From assembly GCA_014529385.2 (NCBI GenBank), contig CM043966.1, positions 86,152,087 to 86,216,086 on the forward strand: DNA of 64,000 nt, written 5' to 3'. This document shows positions 1-10,921 of this stretch, in pieces. This DNA comes from Adiantum capillus-veneris. Taxonomy: Eukaryota > Streptophyta > Polypodiopsida > Polypodiales > Pteridaceae. Positions within the stretch are counted from its first letter, which is position 1. Every line of letters starts with the position of its first letter. The position numbers and the translations under genes are program-made. Under the pieces are notes generated by a model, which was not told where the DNA came from, searched no databases, and was given only the letters and a program-made list of their open reading frames with translations.

Positions 1-1539
1 TCCAAGAATAATGTCATAATTATTCTTCTTTCCAAAATCAACTACCGCAAATGTATGCTCGTACTCAATTCCCCATGATTGTACCACTACTTTTTCTAGC
101 AATCTTATGGGTCGTTCTACATAGCCATCTTCCAATTGAAGCTTCATCCTCGTGTCCCTTATGGCAGGTTTTCCCCATTTCTCCCATGTTTGTTTAGTGA
201 TTATAGCAATTCCTACTCCACTATCGAGAATAGCCTTGGTTTTTAACGAATTGTATTCCACAGGCAGAGTAGTATTTCTCTCTTCTCCTTCGCAATAGTC
301 ACCTACCTTGTTAATTGGCACTGGTTTTGCACTTTTCTGAGGATGGTCTCCCATTTCTAGCTCTTCTTGCAAAGCTCTCATTGGATTCTTCACCCCAAAT
401 TTCTCTAGGCATTGTCCTACCTCCGTCCACAATCCTAGCCTAATTTTCAGTAATTCAGCCAATGTGATCGTGCACTTCATTGGTGTAGACAAGATCTCAG
501 TCAAAGTCTTTGTGTCTATCTTAGCATGCCCCACTTTGTGTTGCGATGGTATTGCCCTAATTTCTGACCTTTCCTCATATTCACCCATGTAAGGTGGCAA
601 GGTTCTCAATGACGCTGGTCTGCTGTCTTCGGACTTAATGGAACCCATATCCCCATATAAGGATGTTAAATCCATTTCTGGATAAGGAGCATCATGGGTC
701 CGTGAAAGGTGTTGGCTTTTCGTCACCATCTCCCTTTGCTTCCCTTATAGCCTTCCATAACTCCTCAAGCCATTGACCCTCAATTATTGGCACATAAGGT
801 GGAAAATCCCCAAAAGAATTATCTGTGGTATTAGGGAACACCCTATCTTTCTCTACTGACACTGGTTCTGGCCTTTCTACCTCTTCTGCTCACTTGCTTA
901 TTGGCTTTTCTGGTTTATTTTCCAATGGTAACACAACTATCCTATCTTTGAATGATTCTGGAGGTGGCTCTAGCATGGCTTGTGCGGTTTCTATCAACTT
1001 TTTGCACATTTCAAACCTTTGCTTTTCCAGTTCCGCATAAGGATATGTTAACCATCTCTATTCTAGCGTTTGATGAGGCTTCAAGCGTGCCTCATAAGCC
1101 TTAATGATAGCTTCTAAGGGTTCAAAAACATGGTCCGCAATTACGGACCCTCCCAAGCTAACGCTCTTTGGCTCCTCAACTGGTTTAGGGGTTCCAGCCT
1201 TCCCTTGCTGTTTCACTTGCTCTTGAACTTGTTCAAGTTTAGCAGTTATAGCCTTTAACTTCTCTTCTCGCCTAGCCTTTGCCTTAGCGCGTCTCGCTTT
1301 CCATAGCTCGCTTACACTCACATGATTAGGGTTACCCTCCTCTTAAGTTGAAGCTTTACCATGTTTCCTTTGAGCTCTGGTGACTACTTTCACAGACACT
1401 TTTTTCTCTTCCTCGTAACTACTAGATGGAGTTGTGCTCAACACATTCAAACTCGTATTAGGCTTTTTGTTTAGATTGTTTGGGCAATCTGCAATCAAAT
1501 GCATCAGTCCAAAATCTACGCAAAAGCCATTTACTTGAA
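1..1539 (-). pseudogene. Element A protease domain and gag-protease linker (remnant)
   Basis: Translated on the minus strand, about 1-330 is a clan AA (retropepsin-like) aspartic protease that would cut the polyprotein. The active-site triad reads D-S-G-V-G near 215-228, followed by the flap and a Y-D-I-I-L-G segment at the window edge. Element B (11602-12147) and element C (17523-18668) carry the same domain. Upstream, 330-1539 is a poorly conserved linker with a strongly charged Lys/Arg/Glu/Gln stretch at about 1200-1320 that should form a helix or coiled coil. The linker is broken by several stops and frame changes. The protease motif itself is intact here; the C-terminal end lies outside the window. 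Confidence 0.75.
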
Positions 1540-2423
1540 CTAGATCGTTCTGGGACAATCCCTAATCAAATGATCTCCATTGCATTTATGGCACAGTCCT
1601 CTAGGCTGCGCTGGAACTCCCCCATTGGGACGTTGAGAGTAGGTCGGTGGACTAGGCCTTGCCATTCCTCCTTGTCCTACGATGAACATAAGGGTAGGGA
1701 TATCTAATGACACCTTGCCCTCATTGCGCGCCGAGACACCATTAGCTCCTACGTTCCAATGATCCTGCACTATCATGGTTCCTCATACGCGTAATAGCCC
1801 TGGTTCATTCCCTGTGTTGAAGGTTCTTTGTAGTAAGCCGTTAGCACTGACGCTTTCTCATCCCCTTTGTCACCTACTTGTGCATATCTAACTGCCGTTG
1901 GTTGATCACGTGAAAATTGAGGTTGCGCTCCAAGAACTGGCCTCGGTCGCTCCACTATGCCTTGATAGTTTCTTGGTGCAAACCTCGGTGGTGGGGGTTC
2001 TACTGGGACTTGTGGTATCGCTGGTCTCTCTCTCACATACTCCTTGTTGTAATAGCACTCCTCTTTTGTATGATTACTGTATTTCTGCTCTATGGCACAC
2101 CACTTTAGCTCTGGAGGTTGAGGCAACACAAGACAATCCTTGTTTAAGTGATCCTCGCCACATGGATAGCATTGTCGCAAAGATTTCTGAGCTTGAGTCA
2201 CCTTTTTTAGAAGCTCCTCAGTCAGCTGCTCGTAGTCCACTGCTCTTGCCCTTGGATCTGATTTTATTGATGGAATTTCCGTTGACTTCATGCTTTTTCG
2301 ATCTGAACTCATATCTGAGACGTCTTCTTTGTAGATCTTGCAATTGTCAACCAAATCAATAGCAATTTTGGTTACTTCCTCGAGCGTACAACACCCTCGC
2401 ATATACAAATATTTCTTAAGCAT
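1540..2423 (-). pseudogene. Element A nucleocapsid region with two zinc knuckles
   Basis: The nucleocapsid part of gag, which binds genomic RNA during packaging. Two Cys/His boxes are readable: C-Y-P-C-G-E-D-H-L-N-K-D-C near 2150 and C-H-K-C-N-G-D-H-L-I-R-D-C near 1560. Both are CX2CX3HX4C, one residue shorter than the usual CX2CX4HX4C. The first is followed, after a short basic stretch, by a W-C...N-H-x4-C segment and then Y-V-R-E-R-P, also present in element B. A Pro-rich stretch (about 1950-2010) lies between the boxes. Two reading frames are needed (1773-2423 and 1540-1776), so there is a frameshift near 1775. Confidence 0.75.
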
Positions 2424-2439
2424 TTTGCTTTTAAGTCAC

Positions 2440-2859
2440 TCAACAAATCTGCGTTGGCAATTCCTCTCTAGGACATCTCTTTACGTATCTCTTCAATCTT
2501 CTCGCAGCGTTCTTAAGTGACTCGCCTGTTTCTTGCTTGAAGTCGTATATCAAAGAGACGGTATTATGCTTAATGCCTCTCCTTGAAAACTCCTGTGTGA
2601 ACTCTTCAAAGAAGGTCGTTAAGTCATCAAGCTCTTCAAAATGCAACAATTGAAACCAATCCGCAGCATTTCCTTCCAGATTTAGCCCAAATGCTTGATA
2701 TTGCATCCTAAACTCATCAATGTTCTCGGCCTCTATTACCTGAGCAAATGTTGCCACATGGGAATGTGGGTCTCCTAATCCCGAAAACTTTTTCCGAACC
2801 CACTTCTCTATCTGTGAAGGCCTCGGAACCCTCTCATGAAACATGCTTACCACACCCAA
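2440..2859 (-). pseudogene. Element A gag capsid core (retrotrans_gag-like)
   Basis: Capsid-like domain of gag. The order K-F-S-G-L-G-D-P-H-S-H-V-A near the start, A-D-W-F-Q-L-L in the middle and E-F-T-Q-E-F-S-R-R-G later matches the retrotransposon gag family and aligns with element B (13145-13960: F-S-R-L-G-D-P-F-A-H-V-A, A-Y-W-F-Q-S-L, E-F-T-R-E-F-S-K-R-G). The frame opens after an in-frame TGA that separates it from the N-terminal part (2869-3546); the stop probably arose from an Arg CGA codon. It closes with a stop at 2440, after which gag continues in the next segment. Confidence 0.75.
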
Positions 2860-2868
2860 GCCCCTTCC

Positions 2869-3546
2869 TCATGATGCAGGCATTGCAGGATATACGCGAT
2901 CTATTCCATGCCCCAAAATAGGCTCTCTAGCTAGCCCTCTAGCTATTGGAACCCACGGCTCTGGTCTTCTAGGCTCAGGCTCTCTTGTTTCCGATGCAAA
3001 TGGTCTCATATGTGGACGTGCTGGTCCTGATGTGACCGTATGTCCACCACTCTCGTACATAGGCTCATCAACTAGACTTGTGGTTGTGGTAGGTCTAGCC
3101 GACTTGATCTCTGCTGTTTCTCCTCCTTCTAGAGGTATCTTTCGCTTATCTCTCAAGTCTGAACTGGTTTTTAAAGCATTCATGGAAGTAGAAAAATTTT
3201 CACCCGATTCTCTCGTTGTCTCTCTATGAGGGAATCCTGGTAGTGGTCCCCTATTTGGAATTCTCGTAGGAATTCTTGTGTTGGGTGGAGTTATGTGTGG
3301 TCCTTCATTGACCAAATATCCATCCATCGCTAATTGGTTCTGTGGATTTGTGCTTTCTACGGCTCTGTATTCCCGTCCATACTTGTCAAGAAATAAAGAT
3401 GTCCATTGGTAGTCGACCTCATATGTATAGACATATAGGAGCTTGTAGTCTGTCAGTTCATCTGGGAAAGGCTCTAAGCATCTGTATAGGTTGACCTGAT
3501 TTCCATTAATCTACCTATACAATCCTTCATCAATCATCATGGATTT
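2869..3546 (-). pseudogene. Element A gag N-terminal region with a conserved Y-x-C-x-E-P-x-P-x-E-L-T motif
   Basis: Minus-strand reading from about 3540 gives a segment containing Y-R-C-L-E-P-F-P-D-E-L-T, then L-Y-V-Y, D-K-Y and E-Y-R-A-V-E. Element B has the counterpart at 14369-14600 (Y-K-C-M-E-P-V-P-R-E-L-T, L-Y-I-F, D-K-Y). The family of this domain is not one I recognise. One TAG stop lies near 3508; a low-complexity Pro/Arg-rich linker follows (about 2880-3290) and ends in a TGA at 2869. Position just upstream of the capsid core suggests a matrix-like or self-association role, which is inference. Confidence 0.6.
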
Positions 3547-6245
3547 TCATCCAAACTCTCTCAACAAAATTGGTCTTTATGTACTCAGGTTTGGAAGATC
3601 TATTCTGGGCGAATGCTCATCTACCCCTGTGATCCATTGGCTTCTACACGCTGAATTTGAATCTGATGCATACATTATTTCTGGACTTAACAGCTCTAGC
3701 TTGTTATGGACAATCTTATCTCAGTGAGTTCAAGTGTTTTGGTTAGGGAAAAGTCAAAACTATGTCCAAAACCGTGATCGGTTTCTCACAATTTTCCCAA
3801 ACTATCGGTTTTAGACACCCCTGACTTTCGAATGCATTTTGAGGCCTTAAACAACGTTTTTTCAAGTTTAACCTAAATGGTTGCCATAGGCATGCATTTA
3901 GTTTAGGGTTACTCTAAGATCTATAATGCTGCTCTCAAGCTACGTTTTGATATAAAAACTTTTTCAATCCGATACCGTTTGCTCAAGTTATGGCCAAAAC
4001 AGTGAAATGCAACTCATAATTTCACTCGATCGCATTCTTTGCGAGTGGTGGTCAAATTGAATCCAAATTTAGTTTTAAAAGAAGATTTGGGATCTTTGTG
4101 ACACTGAACACCTCTGTATGATCAAACTTACAGTTGGACCCTAGAACATGCCTGGAGATATCCTACGCGTAGGATGTCTATATGATTAGAATTGAACAAA
4201 GTTTGGTCCAGAGACTCCCCTTGAGTCCACTAATCAAAATTTAATTTGGACCTAAAAATGGCCTTGAGATATCCTACGCGTAGGATGTCTTTTTGCTTAG
4301 AATGACTTGAAATTTGCACCACAGGTTCTCCTTGATGTGTTGATCATAGTGGTATCCTTACTTTTTGATTCTGACCCAAAATTAGCTTAGAGACATCCTA
4401 CGCGTAGGATGTATCTTTGCTCAGAATTGACTAAAATTTGGTGTAAAGGTTCCCCTTGACCCTAACAACACAATGGTATGCTCAAAATTGAATTTGGATG
4501 TCCAAAAGGTCAAGATTTGGGCTGTATAAGGTAGGATGTCTAGCAATTCTTGTCTTTGCTTGGTAAATAGGTCAAACAAGGTCCAAATTCACTTTTGAAA
4601 AAAGATATGGAATCCTTGAATCACCTAAAACCTCAGTGTGAGTCCACAGTATGCTTTTGACCTCAAAATGATCCAATAGACATCCTATGCATAGGACGTC
4701 TAGTTGCACTGTTTCAGCTGAAATTTGCATTGTAGCTTCCCCTTGATGTGCTGAGCTCACAGTTGTTCTTATTTTTTTATTCTGACACCTATAGGCTGGT
4801 CAAATGATCAAGAAACTATTTCAAAAGCTTGATTTCTATTCCGATGAATTTCCAAGTCAAATCAGCTCCAAACTGGACCAAAATTGACTAGGAGGCTTAT
4901 ATAAGGCTACACAACAGCATGGTATGGTCATAGTAGAAATTTGGTCTCAAAATCAAGTAGTAGACATCCTCGGCGTAGGATGTCTTTTTGTTTAGAATGA
5001 ACCCAAACTTGGACCAAAGATTCCCCTAGTCTCCAGCAACCCAATGGTGTGCTCATATTTGAGTTTGGATGTCAAATGATCCCAAATCTAGCTAATCTTG
5101 CCTTTGTATGTCAAAAAATGCTAAAGTCTGCTTAATCTTTACTTTTACTCACCCAAATGAGATGAAACTTGTCACATGCACTCACTACAATATTTAGAAC
5201 ATGCATATGAAGTCCACTTGTGGTTTGGTCTCAATTTTAAGCCTTGGACACAACATGGATACGATGTCTGGAAATTCTTGTCTTTTGGTTTTAATCTGTC
5301 AAAATTTGGTCAAATTTTCATTTTCCAGGTGAAAATAGGGTAAAACCTACCTTTTAAACACATTGGTAACCTTAGATTTTCAAAAAAATGTCCAGATCAC
5401 CCAATAGATATCCTATGCGTAGGATGTCTATTGCTCTTTTTTGCAGACTGAAGTGCTATTTTGCCTTCCTTATGCTCTCAGCAAGTGCCAATGTGCTTCA
5501 GAAGTGCAAAAATATGCAAAAATCACTCAATTTAAGCCTTTTTTTGAATTCTTACATTTTTTGACTCCGCCTTTTGGCTTTTGGTCAACCAAAATGTGGA
5601 AAAATGCTCAAGTCACTATGTGCCTAGTGTAAAACCTACCCTCGGAACCCACTAGTGACCTCAGTTTCCCCAAATTCCCTGCCAAAAGTTCCCTAGAGAC
5701 ATACTATGCGTAGGATGTCTATTGTCTTAAAATTTATTTATTTTTTTGACAGTAGTACTCCCTATGCTCTGTATACCTCTCAGCAATACTCGCTAAAACT
5801 TTTGGACTCAAAACAAGCCTCCAAACACAATTTACCGTTATTTCCTACTTAGCGTTTTCTACTTCCCTAATGAGCCTAACATCAAATAAGACATGCATAA
5901 AGTGCTCTAGATCAGCAATCAAGATGTCCTACTTACCCTACTCCTACTCATCATGTGAGATGGTGATTTTGGTGTGTCGGTTTCTTTCTGGCCTCGCACG
6001 GACTCTCAAGCTAACTTCTCACCGCATCTACCACTCCAACTCCCAATCTCCTCACCATAGACTATCTCCTACCTAATACTATCTAAGTCAGAAGATCTAG
6101 GTCAGACAGGCGCTCCCTAGACTCCTCCTAAGACCTAGAGAATCCACCACCCTCTGATCCTATCTAAGTATAAAATAAGACTCTGGCAAACCAGAGGGAC
6201 CTCTATCCTCTAGGACTAGTCTCGGTCACCTACCTAAGGTCCTCG
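3547..6245 (-). other. Element A untranslated leader
   Basis: About 2.7 kb between PBS and gag without a credible ORF. It is AT-rich, slowly repetitive sequence with recurrent short phrases, and carries the palindrome array annotated separately. Long leaders are usual in Tat, Ogre and Athila elements. The last 400 bases next to the PBS (about 5840-6245) are unique in the window. Confidence 0.6.
4160..5716. repeat. Palindrome-bearing tandem repeats in the element A leader
   Basis: A 16-bp palindrome, ATCCTACGCGTAGGAT, recurs at 4160, 4271 and 4395 and in variant form at 4682 (centre TATGCATA), 4966, 5410 and 5701, with degenerate half copies near 4527 and 5254. The best copies extend to 24 bp (AGAC on the left, GTCT on the right). 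Start-to-start distances are about 111, 124, 132, 155, 284, 288, 156 and 291, which fits a unit of about 145 or 290 bp. The DNA between palindromes is also repeated, for example the phrase before 'attcttgtctttt' at 4545 and 5265. Function unknown. Confidence 0.8.
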
Positions 6246-6263
6246 TCCTCGGCAAGGGCACCA
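6246..6263 (-). other. Element A primer binding site
   Basis: On the minus strand, one base inside the LTR, the sequence is TGGTGCCCTTGCCGAGGA. It matches the plant Tat/Athila PBS form TGGCGCCGTTGCCGGGGA at most positions. It fixes the internal edge of the LTR at 6265 and the direction of the element. Confidence 0.75.
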
Positions 6264-6264
6264 A

Positions 6265-7078
6265 TGTTGGCGAATACGCCACGACGGACATCAACATAGC
6301 GAGAACTCACCTAACAAATATGTCAGCTAAGGACGGAGCTCGACCCGCAAGCGCGTGGAAGCAAGCAAAGGGTGTCAACCTCTACTCGATCGACTAATGA
6401 CTACTTCCTACGGAGATATCAAATCTAAATGCCATCTGTTCTACGAATGTGAGAGTCTCCTATGATGCTACTGCAAGCCAAAAGCCCATCAAACGATCTC
6501 CAAGCTTCACAAAACTCAAGGGAAGTCCTACACATACTAGTAGGCCGCTATCCCTAAGGTCTTTGACCACAAGCCCTAACCGAATACCCTCCGTGTGAAA
6601 TCGCGTAGTATGTCTGGTCGGATTTTGCAGTCACTGCTTTTGAAATCTGAAGTGCCTAATGTGTAGATCTACTCGTTGTGAACGCGTGGATATGCTGAAA
6701 TGCGAAAACAGACAACGTTTACTCACTGAAACTCCAAAAGTATCTCGCGGGTGAATCTGTCAAAACGCAGAAGAACGTGTGCAATGCAAGCATCAACGCG
6801 TAGCTCTCCCCGTGGGCAACACGCTGCTACTCTCCGTTCGTGATTTCAACCACCGTAGCTCCCGTAGCACACACACAAGCTCTCTCCCTCTCTCGTACAC
6901 AGAATACGGCACACGTAAGATAATATTATTAGAAGTCTTTTTTTTACAAGCTTTAGGTTTTAGCTTATATACTAAGCCTTAGAAAACCTAATGTCCAGCC
7001 AAATGACTTGAAATGTCCCTAGGCTTCTATAGAACATAATTACAGGAAAGTGAGATGGCTTTTCTCATCAATCCAACA
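6265..7078 (-). repeat. 5' LTR of element A (814 bp)
   Basis: Bounded by TGTTGG on the left and CCAACA on the right, a perfect 6-bp terminal inverted repeat, with the PBS directly inside the left edge. A TATA-like element is near its outer end. Sequence to the right (7079 on) belongs to the 3' region of element B, and no polypyrimidine tract (PPT complement) is visible there, so this LTR is best assigned to A, inserted into or abutting B. A shared LTR in a tandem arrangement cannot be excluded. Confidence 0.75.
6964..6971 (-). promoter_or_regulatory. TATA-like box in the LTR of element A
   Basis: Minus-strand TATATAAG, about 107 bp inside the outer LTR end, is the expected place for the element promoter at the U3/R border. 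No transcript evidence. Confidence 0.4.
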
Positions 7079-7258
7079 TCTGCGGCGAAATTACGAGTGT
7101 CGACTTAAAATATAAGGTTCTCGTAATCTTTACAAAAGTGGCCGTAATGGCTCAAAATATATTGACGGGATATTCGATGACGTCCATGAGCTTGTATCTT
7201 CACATTGTAGCACTCGTCTTCATCTTCATCACTTCATCAGCATTTTCATATGGCATCT
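7079..7258 (-). other. 3' untranslated region of element B
   Basis: 180 bp between the integrase stop and the LTR of element A. No purine tract is present next to 7078 on the minus strand, so it does not look like a normal internal-LTR junction. Confidence 0.4.
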
Positions 7259-8296
7259 TTAGAGAATCTTTGAGGAATCTTCATAGAAACGTTGTTGACA
7301 AGGTGCCAACATCTCCTGTTGTGCTTGTTGGCAAACACGTTCCTGTTCTTGTTTATAAGCCTTGCCATAATGTACTTGAAACAACATGTTAGGAGTTAGA
7401 GGTAAATGATATTTTTTTAAGCAACATCCACTAATCCAATTTGGCATTTCTTCTCCATCTAGTGTAGATAGTTTCATTGCTCCACTAGAAGACATGCCCT
7501 GGATTACATAGGGTCTCATTCCCTTCTTTGCATGTTGTTTAAGAGTATATACCAAGACATAATCCCTAATCTTGAAGTGTTTGTTCTTGACATGCTTGTC
7601 AAAGAACTCTTTTTGTTGTCTCTTCTTAGCATAGATGACTGCTACCGCATTTAGTCTCAACTCATCTAGCTTCTCTAGATCATGAAGACGCTCAAAGAGT
7701 TCATGACTAGTCCACTCTAATTCCTTGGCCACTCTCAATGTTGGTATCAAAAATTCAATTGATAGTATTGCATTAAACCCATACACCATGTTAAACGGTG
7801 TCATGTTAAGCGTTGTTTTATATGCAACATGATATGCCCATAATGATGAATGTGGCATTTGGTCCCAATCGGTTCTCGAATCACTATTCAATTTTGTTAA
7901 CACTGTGCACAATGTCTTGTTTGTTGCTTTGGATTGGCCATTAGCTTGTGGATGATAGGGTGCAAATTTATGATGAATGACCATAAACTCAGTTAAGAGA
8001 TGTTCAATAACTTCATTCATGAAGTACGTTCCTCTATCACTCACTATCTCTATCGGTAGACCATAGCGTAGAAATACATTTTCATACAAAAATTGTGCAG
8101 ATGTTCGCGCATCAACCTTTGTCGTGGCTTTAGCTTCAATCCATTTTGTCAAATAGTCTGTAGCAACAATGATATACTGTGCGTGCAAGCGATATGCTGG
8201 CGGAGAAATAGGACCTACAAAATTCAATCCCCATTTTGCAAATGCTCTAGCACTCATCATTGGCCTTAAGGGCATCTCATCTTGTTTTACATGCAC
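7259..8296 (-). pseudogene. Element B integrase, catalytically defective
   Basis: Integrase catalytic core (rve fold) that would insert the cDNA. Motifs in order: W-G-L-N-F-V-G-P-I, Y-L-T-K-W-I-E-A, S-D-R-G-T-Y-F, Y-H-P-Q-A-N-G-Q-S-K-A-T-N-K, then the A-Y-K-T-T-L-N-M-T-P-F-N-M-V-Y-G segment typical of Tat and Athila integrases. The first catalytic Asp is Asn (the plus-strand relative near 50545 keeps W-G-I-D-F-V-G-P-I), and the final Glu is Lys (Q-S-K instead of Q-x-E). Only the central Asp survives, so the enzyme should be inactive. The N-terminal zinc finger is in the preceding ORF in another frame. The ORF is otherwise open for 345 residues. Confidence 0.85.
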
Positions 8297-8325
8297 CTTA
8301 GTGCGCTGGCATTCATCACATCTCT

Positions 8326-9530
8326 TTATGTACTCCTCTCAGCATCTTGAATTAATATTGGCCACCCAATTCCTGCTATTAAGACAATCTTGACCGTTCT
8401 TTCTGCCAAAAAACGACCATGTGCAATACCTCCATGGGCTTGCTCTAACAAGGGAAAATACTCATTCTCATGAGCACACAACCTTATCTGATCATCAGGT
8501 CCTCGTATATACAAATGATTACTTATCAAGACGTACTTGTGTGCCTCAATTTGTAAAGCCTTTTGCCTTGCTTTTGACCAATCGCCTGGGAGCTCTTGCT
8601 TTGTCAAATATTCAAAAATGGCATGACTCCACTCTGGTGCTATAGTTACTTGGTATATTGTGGCATGATCCACAGATGGTTTGGCCATACCAATATTGCA
8701 TTTTCTGATGTAGTTTGCTACATCAATTGCCATTCTATGCCAATACACTCCAAGTCTTCTCAGTCGCTCATATGTTCTTTGATTGCCACAATGAAAACCC
8801 CCCGACTGTGCATGTGACTCCTCTAGATAGGTGTCATATTCATCAGCTCCTATACAAAAATGAAAAATTCCATCGGAGCCTATGTGGTATACACGTCCAG
8901 CAAGCATTGAAAAGCTCGTTGCTTGTTGAATATCCTCCACAATATGTTTTTCATCAAGATTCATTCCATAAGTCAACAAGGGAATGATTTGTTGTGACCA
9001 TCTTGGCAGCATTTCTATATTGAATAAGTATGCATATGGGAGATCATCATCTACGCCAATAGCTTCTTCCCCATCCAGTAATCTAGAAAGGTGACCTGCT
9101 CTTTGATGATTCTTACCTTTCTTCACTACTATTGTAAAATCAAACTCAAGCAACGCAATGAACCATCTAATGATGCGTCTAGTATTGCAAGGTTTGTTCA
9201 CTAAATACAACTGTTCTTGGTAATCCACAAAAAATGTGAACTTGTTTGCAATCAAGTAGTGACAAAATTTCTTCAGTGCATAGACCATATCTAGTCCTTA
9301 TCTCTCGGTGGTTGTATAGTTTTTTCGACATTGTTGAGCCGTCTACTAGCATAGCTAATGGGAAAATCTGTGTTACCCTCGCCAGGTTGTGCCCAAGGTA
9401 CATCCAATGGAAAACGTTGATACATCAACATGTACATGAAAAGTTTTGTCCAGTCTGGTGCTTTTAAAATTGGTGCAGACACCAATGCATCCTTTAATTT
9501 TTGAATGATTCTTTGCATTCGCCAGTCCAT
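8326..9530 (-). pseudogene. Element B RNase H and integrase H2C2 zinc-finger region
   Basis: RNase H would remove the RNA strand during reverse transcription. Readable parts: I-S-Y-A-S-R-R-L-N near 9350, V-Y-A-L-K-K-F-C-H-Y-L near 9270, F-F-V-D-Y-Q-E-Q-L-Y-L-V-N-K-P near 9210, and V-K-K-G-K-N-H-Q-R-A-G-H-L-S-R-L near 9090, where the family usually has A-D-x-L-S-R. The segment that should hold the first catalytic Asp (compare C-D-T-S-A-Y-A-I-G-C at 49.25 kb) is scrambled. The H2C2 finger follows (H-A-Q-S-G-G-F-H-C-G, then C-N-I-G). Two frames (9291-9530 and 8326-9288) are needed. Confidence 0.75.
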
Positions 9531-10921
9531 ATGAAGATCGTGATTAAACTATACAAGGGTTTTGCAGCTGTAGCATACATGTAAATAAAACATTTGTAGT
9601 ATCCACAATGTACCATAAAAGATCGCACCTCCCGTACAGTGTTTGGTCTTGGCAATTCTATGATTACCTTTACCTTATCTTGATCCATGGAAATTCCATT
9701 AGCCGACACGATGTGCCCTAGGATTTTGCCTTCTCGTACCATGAATACACATTTTTTTGGATTCAGGCAAATCCTGTAGATCCTGCACTTCTCGTCGAAT
9801 ACCTTTCTAAGATGATCTATATGATCTCCTCTCAACAGAGAGTAAACACACAAGTCATCCATGTATATATCTAGGAATATTCGCAAGTATTCCTTGAAGG
9901 CATGAGTCATCAATTTTTGGAAAGTGGCTAGAGCATTAGTTAAACCAAACGGCATTACCCTAAATGCGTATATGCCCCATTCTGTTGCAAACGCAATTTT
10001 ATATTGGTCTTCTAACTTAACCCCCAATTGGTTATAGCCAGAGAATCCATCAATGAAGTTGAAGGCATGTTTGTTTGCTACTCTTTTGAGTACATGCTCC
10101 GTGATAAGAAGAGAATAGCCATCCCTTATTTTAGCAGCATTTACCTTCTTAATATTGACACACACTTGTAATTTTCCATTCTTCTTAGGTAACGCCACAA
10201 TTGGTGAAACCCAATCCGTGTATTTAATCTCATAGATAAACTCCGCTTCCAAAAGCTTTTCTATCTTTTCCTTTATCCTCTTAGTGAATGTTTCATTATA
10301 AGAATAGGGACGTTGTATTCTTGGTTTCGCATCAAATTTCAAAGGAATTGAATGTTCACAAATGTTTGGATCCACCTCCTTCAAATCTTTGTATGACCAT
10401 GAAAACACATCTCTAAACTCTTTTAGCATTTTAATCAGTAAGTATTCTTCTTCTTGGCTTAGATCCATGGAAATATAAGTAGGTCGAGGACTTTCTCCTA
10501 GCTCTGCCAAGTCTATTTTCTTGGCATTCTTAGGCCCATCATAAGACTCATTAGGTTTGGGTTCTCTCATGGGTTGTTGGACTATTAGTTTCCTATCGTG
10601 AATCGTATATTTGCAGTAGTGAGGAGGTACATCAATCTTCTTTCTTCCCTCACTCACATTAAACTCATCATCACTACTCTCCATTTTTGTAGTCCAAACA
10701 TTTTTCAACGTCTGATTTAACTCACTATATCTCTTCTTTTGTCCAACTTTAGTGAGAATTAGATATCCAAAGACGTCCAATTTTTCCTTTGCCACTCTCT
10801 TTTTTGCTTTGCTGATTTCCTTGAGTTTCAAAAGTCTAGCTTTAAATCCTAGATTTTCAGCCCCACATAAAAATCTTCCAAACACTTTATCCTTAGAGCA
10901 GTCAATAGCATTGACTTTCAT
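9494..10921 (-). CDS. Element B reverse transcriptase (ORF fragment)
   Basis: Reverse transcriptase copying the element RNA to DNA. Residue order: W-V-S-P-I-V-A-L-P-K-K-N-G-K-L-Q-V-C-V at about 235-255, F-I-D-G-F-S-G-Y-N-Q (motif A with catalytic Asp) near 290, V-M-P-F-G-L-T-N-A near 320, Y-M-D-D-L (motif C, both Asp) near 355, and the thumb C-G-Y-Y-K-C-F-I near 445. The catalytic Asp residues are present. The N-terminal 200 residues are an acidic/basic linker containing S-E-x-x-K. The 475-residue ORF is the longest in the element. It overlaps the RNase H frame by 37 bp; in an active copy the two would be continuous, so a frameshift lies near 9500. Confidence 0.85.
   Translation of the reverse strand: MKVNAIDCSKDKVFGRFLCGAENLGFKARLLKLKEISKAKKRVAKEKLDVFGYLILTKVGQKKRYSELNQTLKNVWTTKMESSDDEFNVSEGRKKIDVPPHYCKYTIHDRKLIVQQPMREPKPNESYDGPKNAKKIDLAELGESPRPTYISMDLSQEEEYLLIKMLKEFRDVFSWSYKDLKEVDPNICEHSIPLKFDAKPRIQRPYSYNETFTKRIKEKIEKLLEAEFIYEIKYTDWVSPIVALPKKNGKLQVCVNIKKVNAAKIRDGYSLLITEHVLKRVANKHAFNFIDGFSGYNQLGVKLEDQYKIAFATEWGIYAFRVMPFGLTNALATFQKLMTHAFKEYLRIFLDIYMDDLCVYSLLRGDHIDHLRKVFDEKCRIYRICLNPKKCVFMVREGKILGHIVSANGISMDQDKVKVIIELPRPNTVREVRSFMVHCGYYKCFIYMYATAAKPLYSLITIFIWTGECKESFKN

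Larger units (their letters stand above)
1..7078 (-). mobile_element. Element A: Ty3/gypsy (Tat/Ogre-Athila-like) retrotransposon, 5' part
   Basis: Read on the minus strand this is LTR (6265-7078), PBS, a leader of about 2.7 kb, gag with zinc knuckles and an aspartic protease, cut off by the left edge of the window, so RT, RNase H and integrase are not seen. The PBS is a variant of the TGGCGCC...GCCGGGGA type used by plant Tat and Athila elements. Gag and protease resemble those of element B at 11.6-14.6 kb. Several in-frame stops show that it is not autonomous. Assignment to the Tat side of Ty3/gypsy is an inference from the PBS, the long leader and the protein similarity to B; RT from this copy would be needed to settle the clade. 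Confidence 0.8.
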
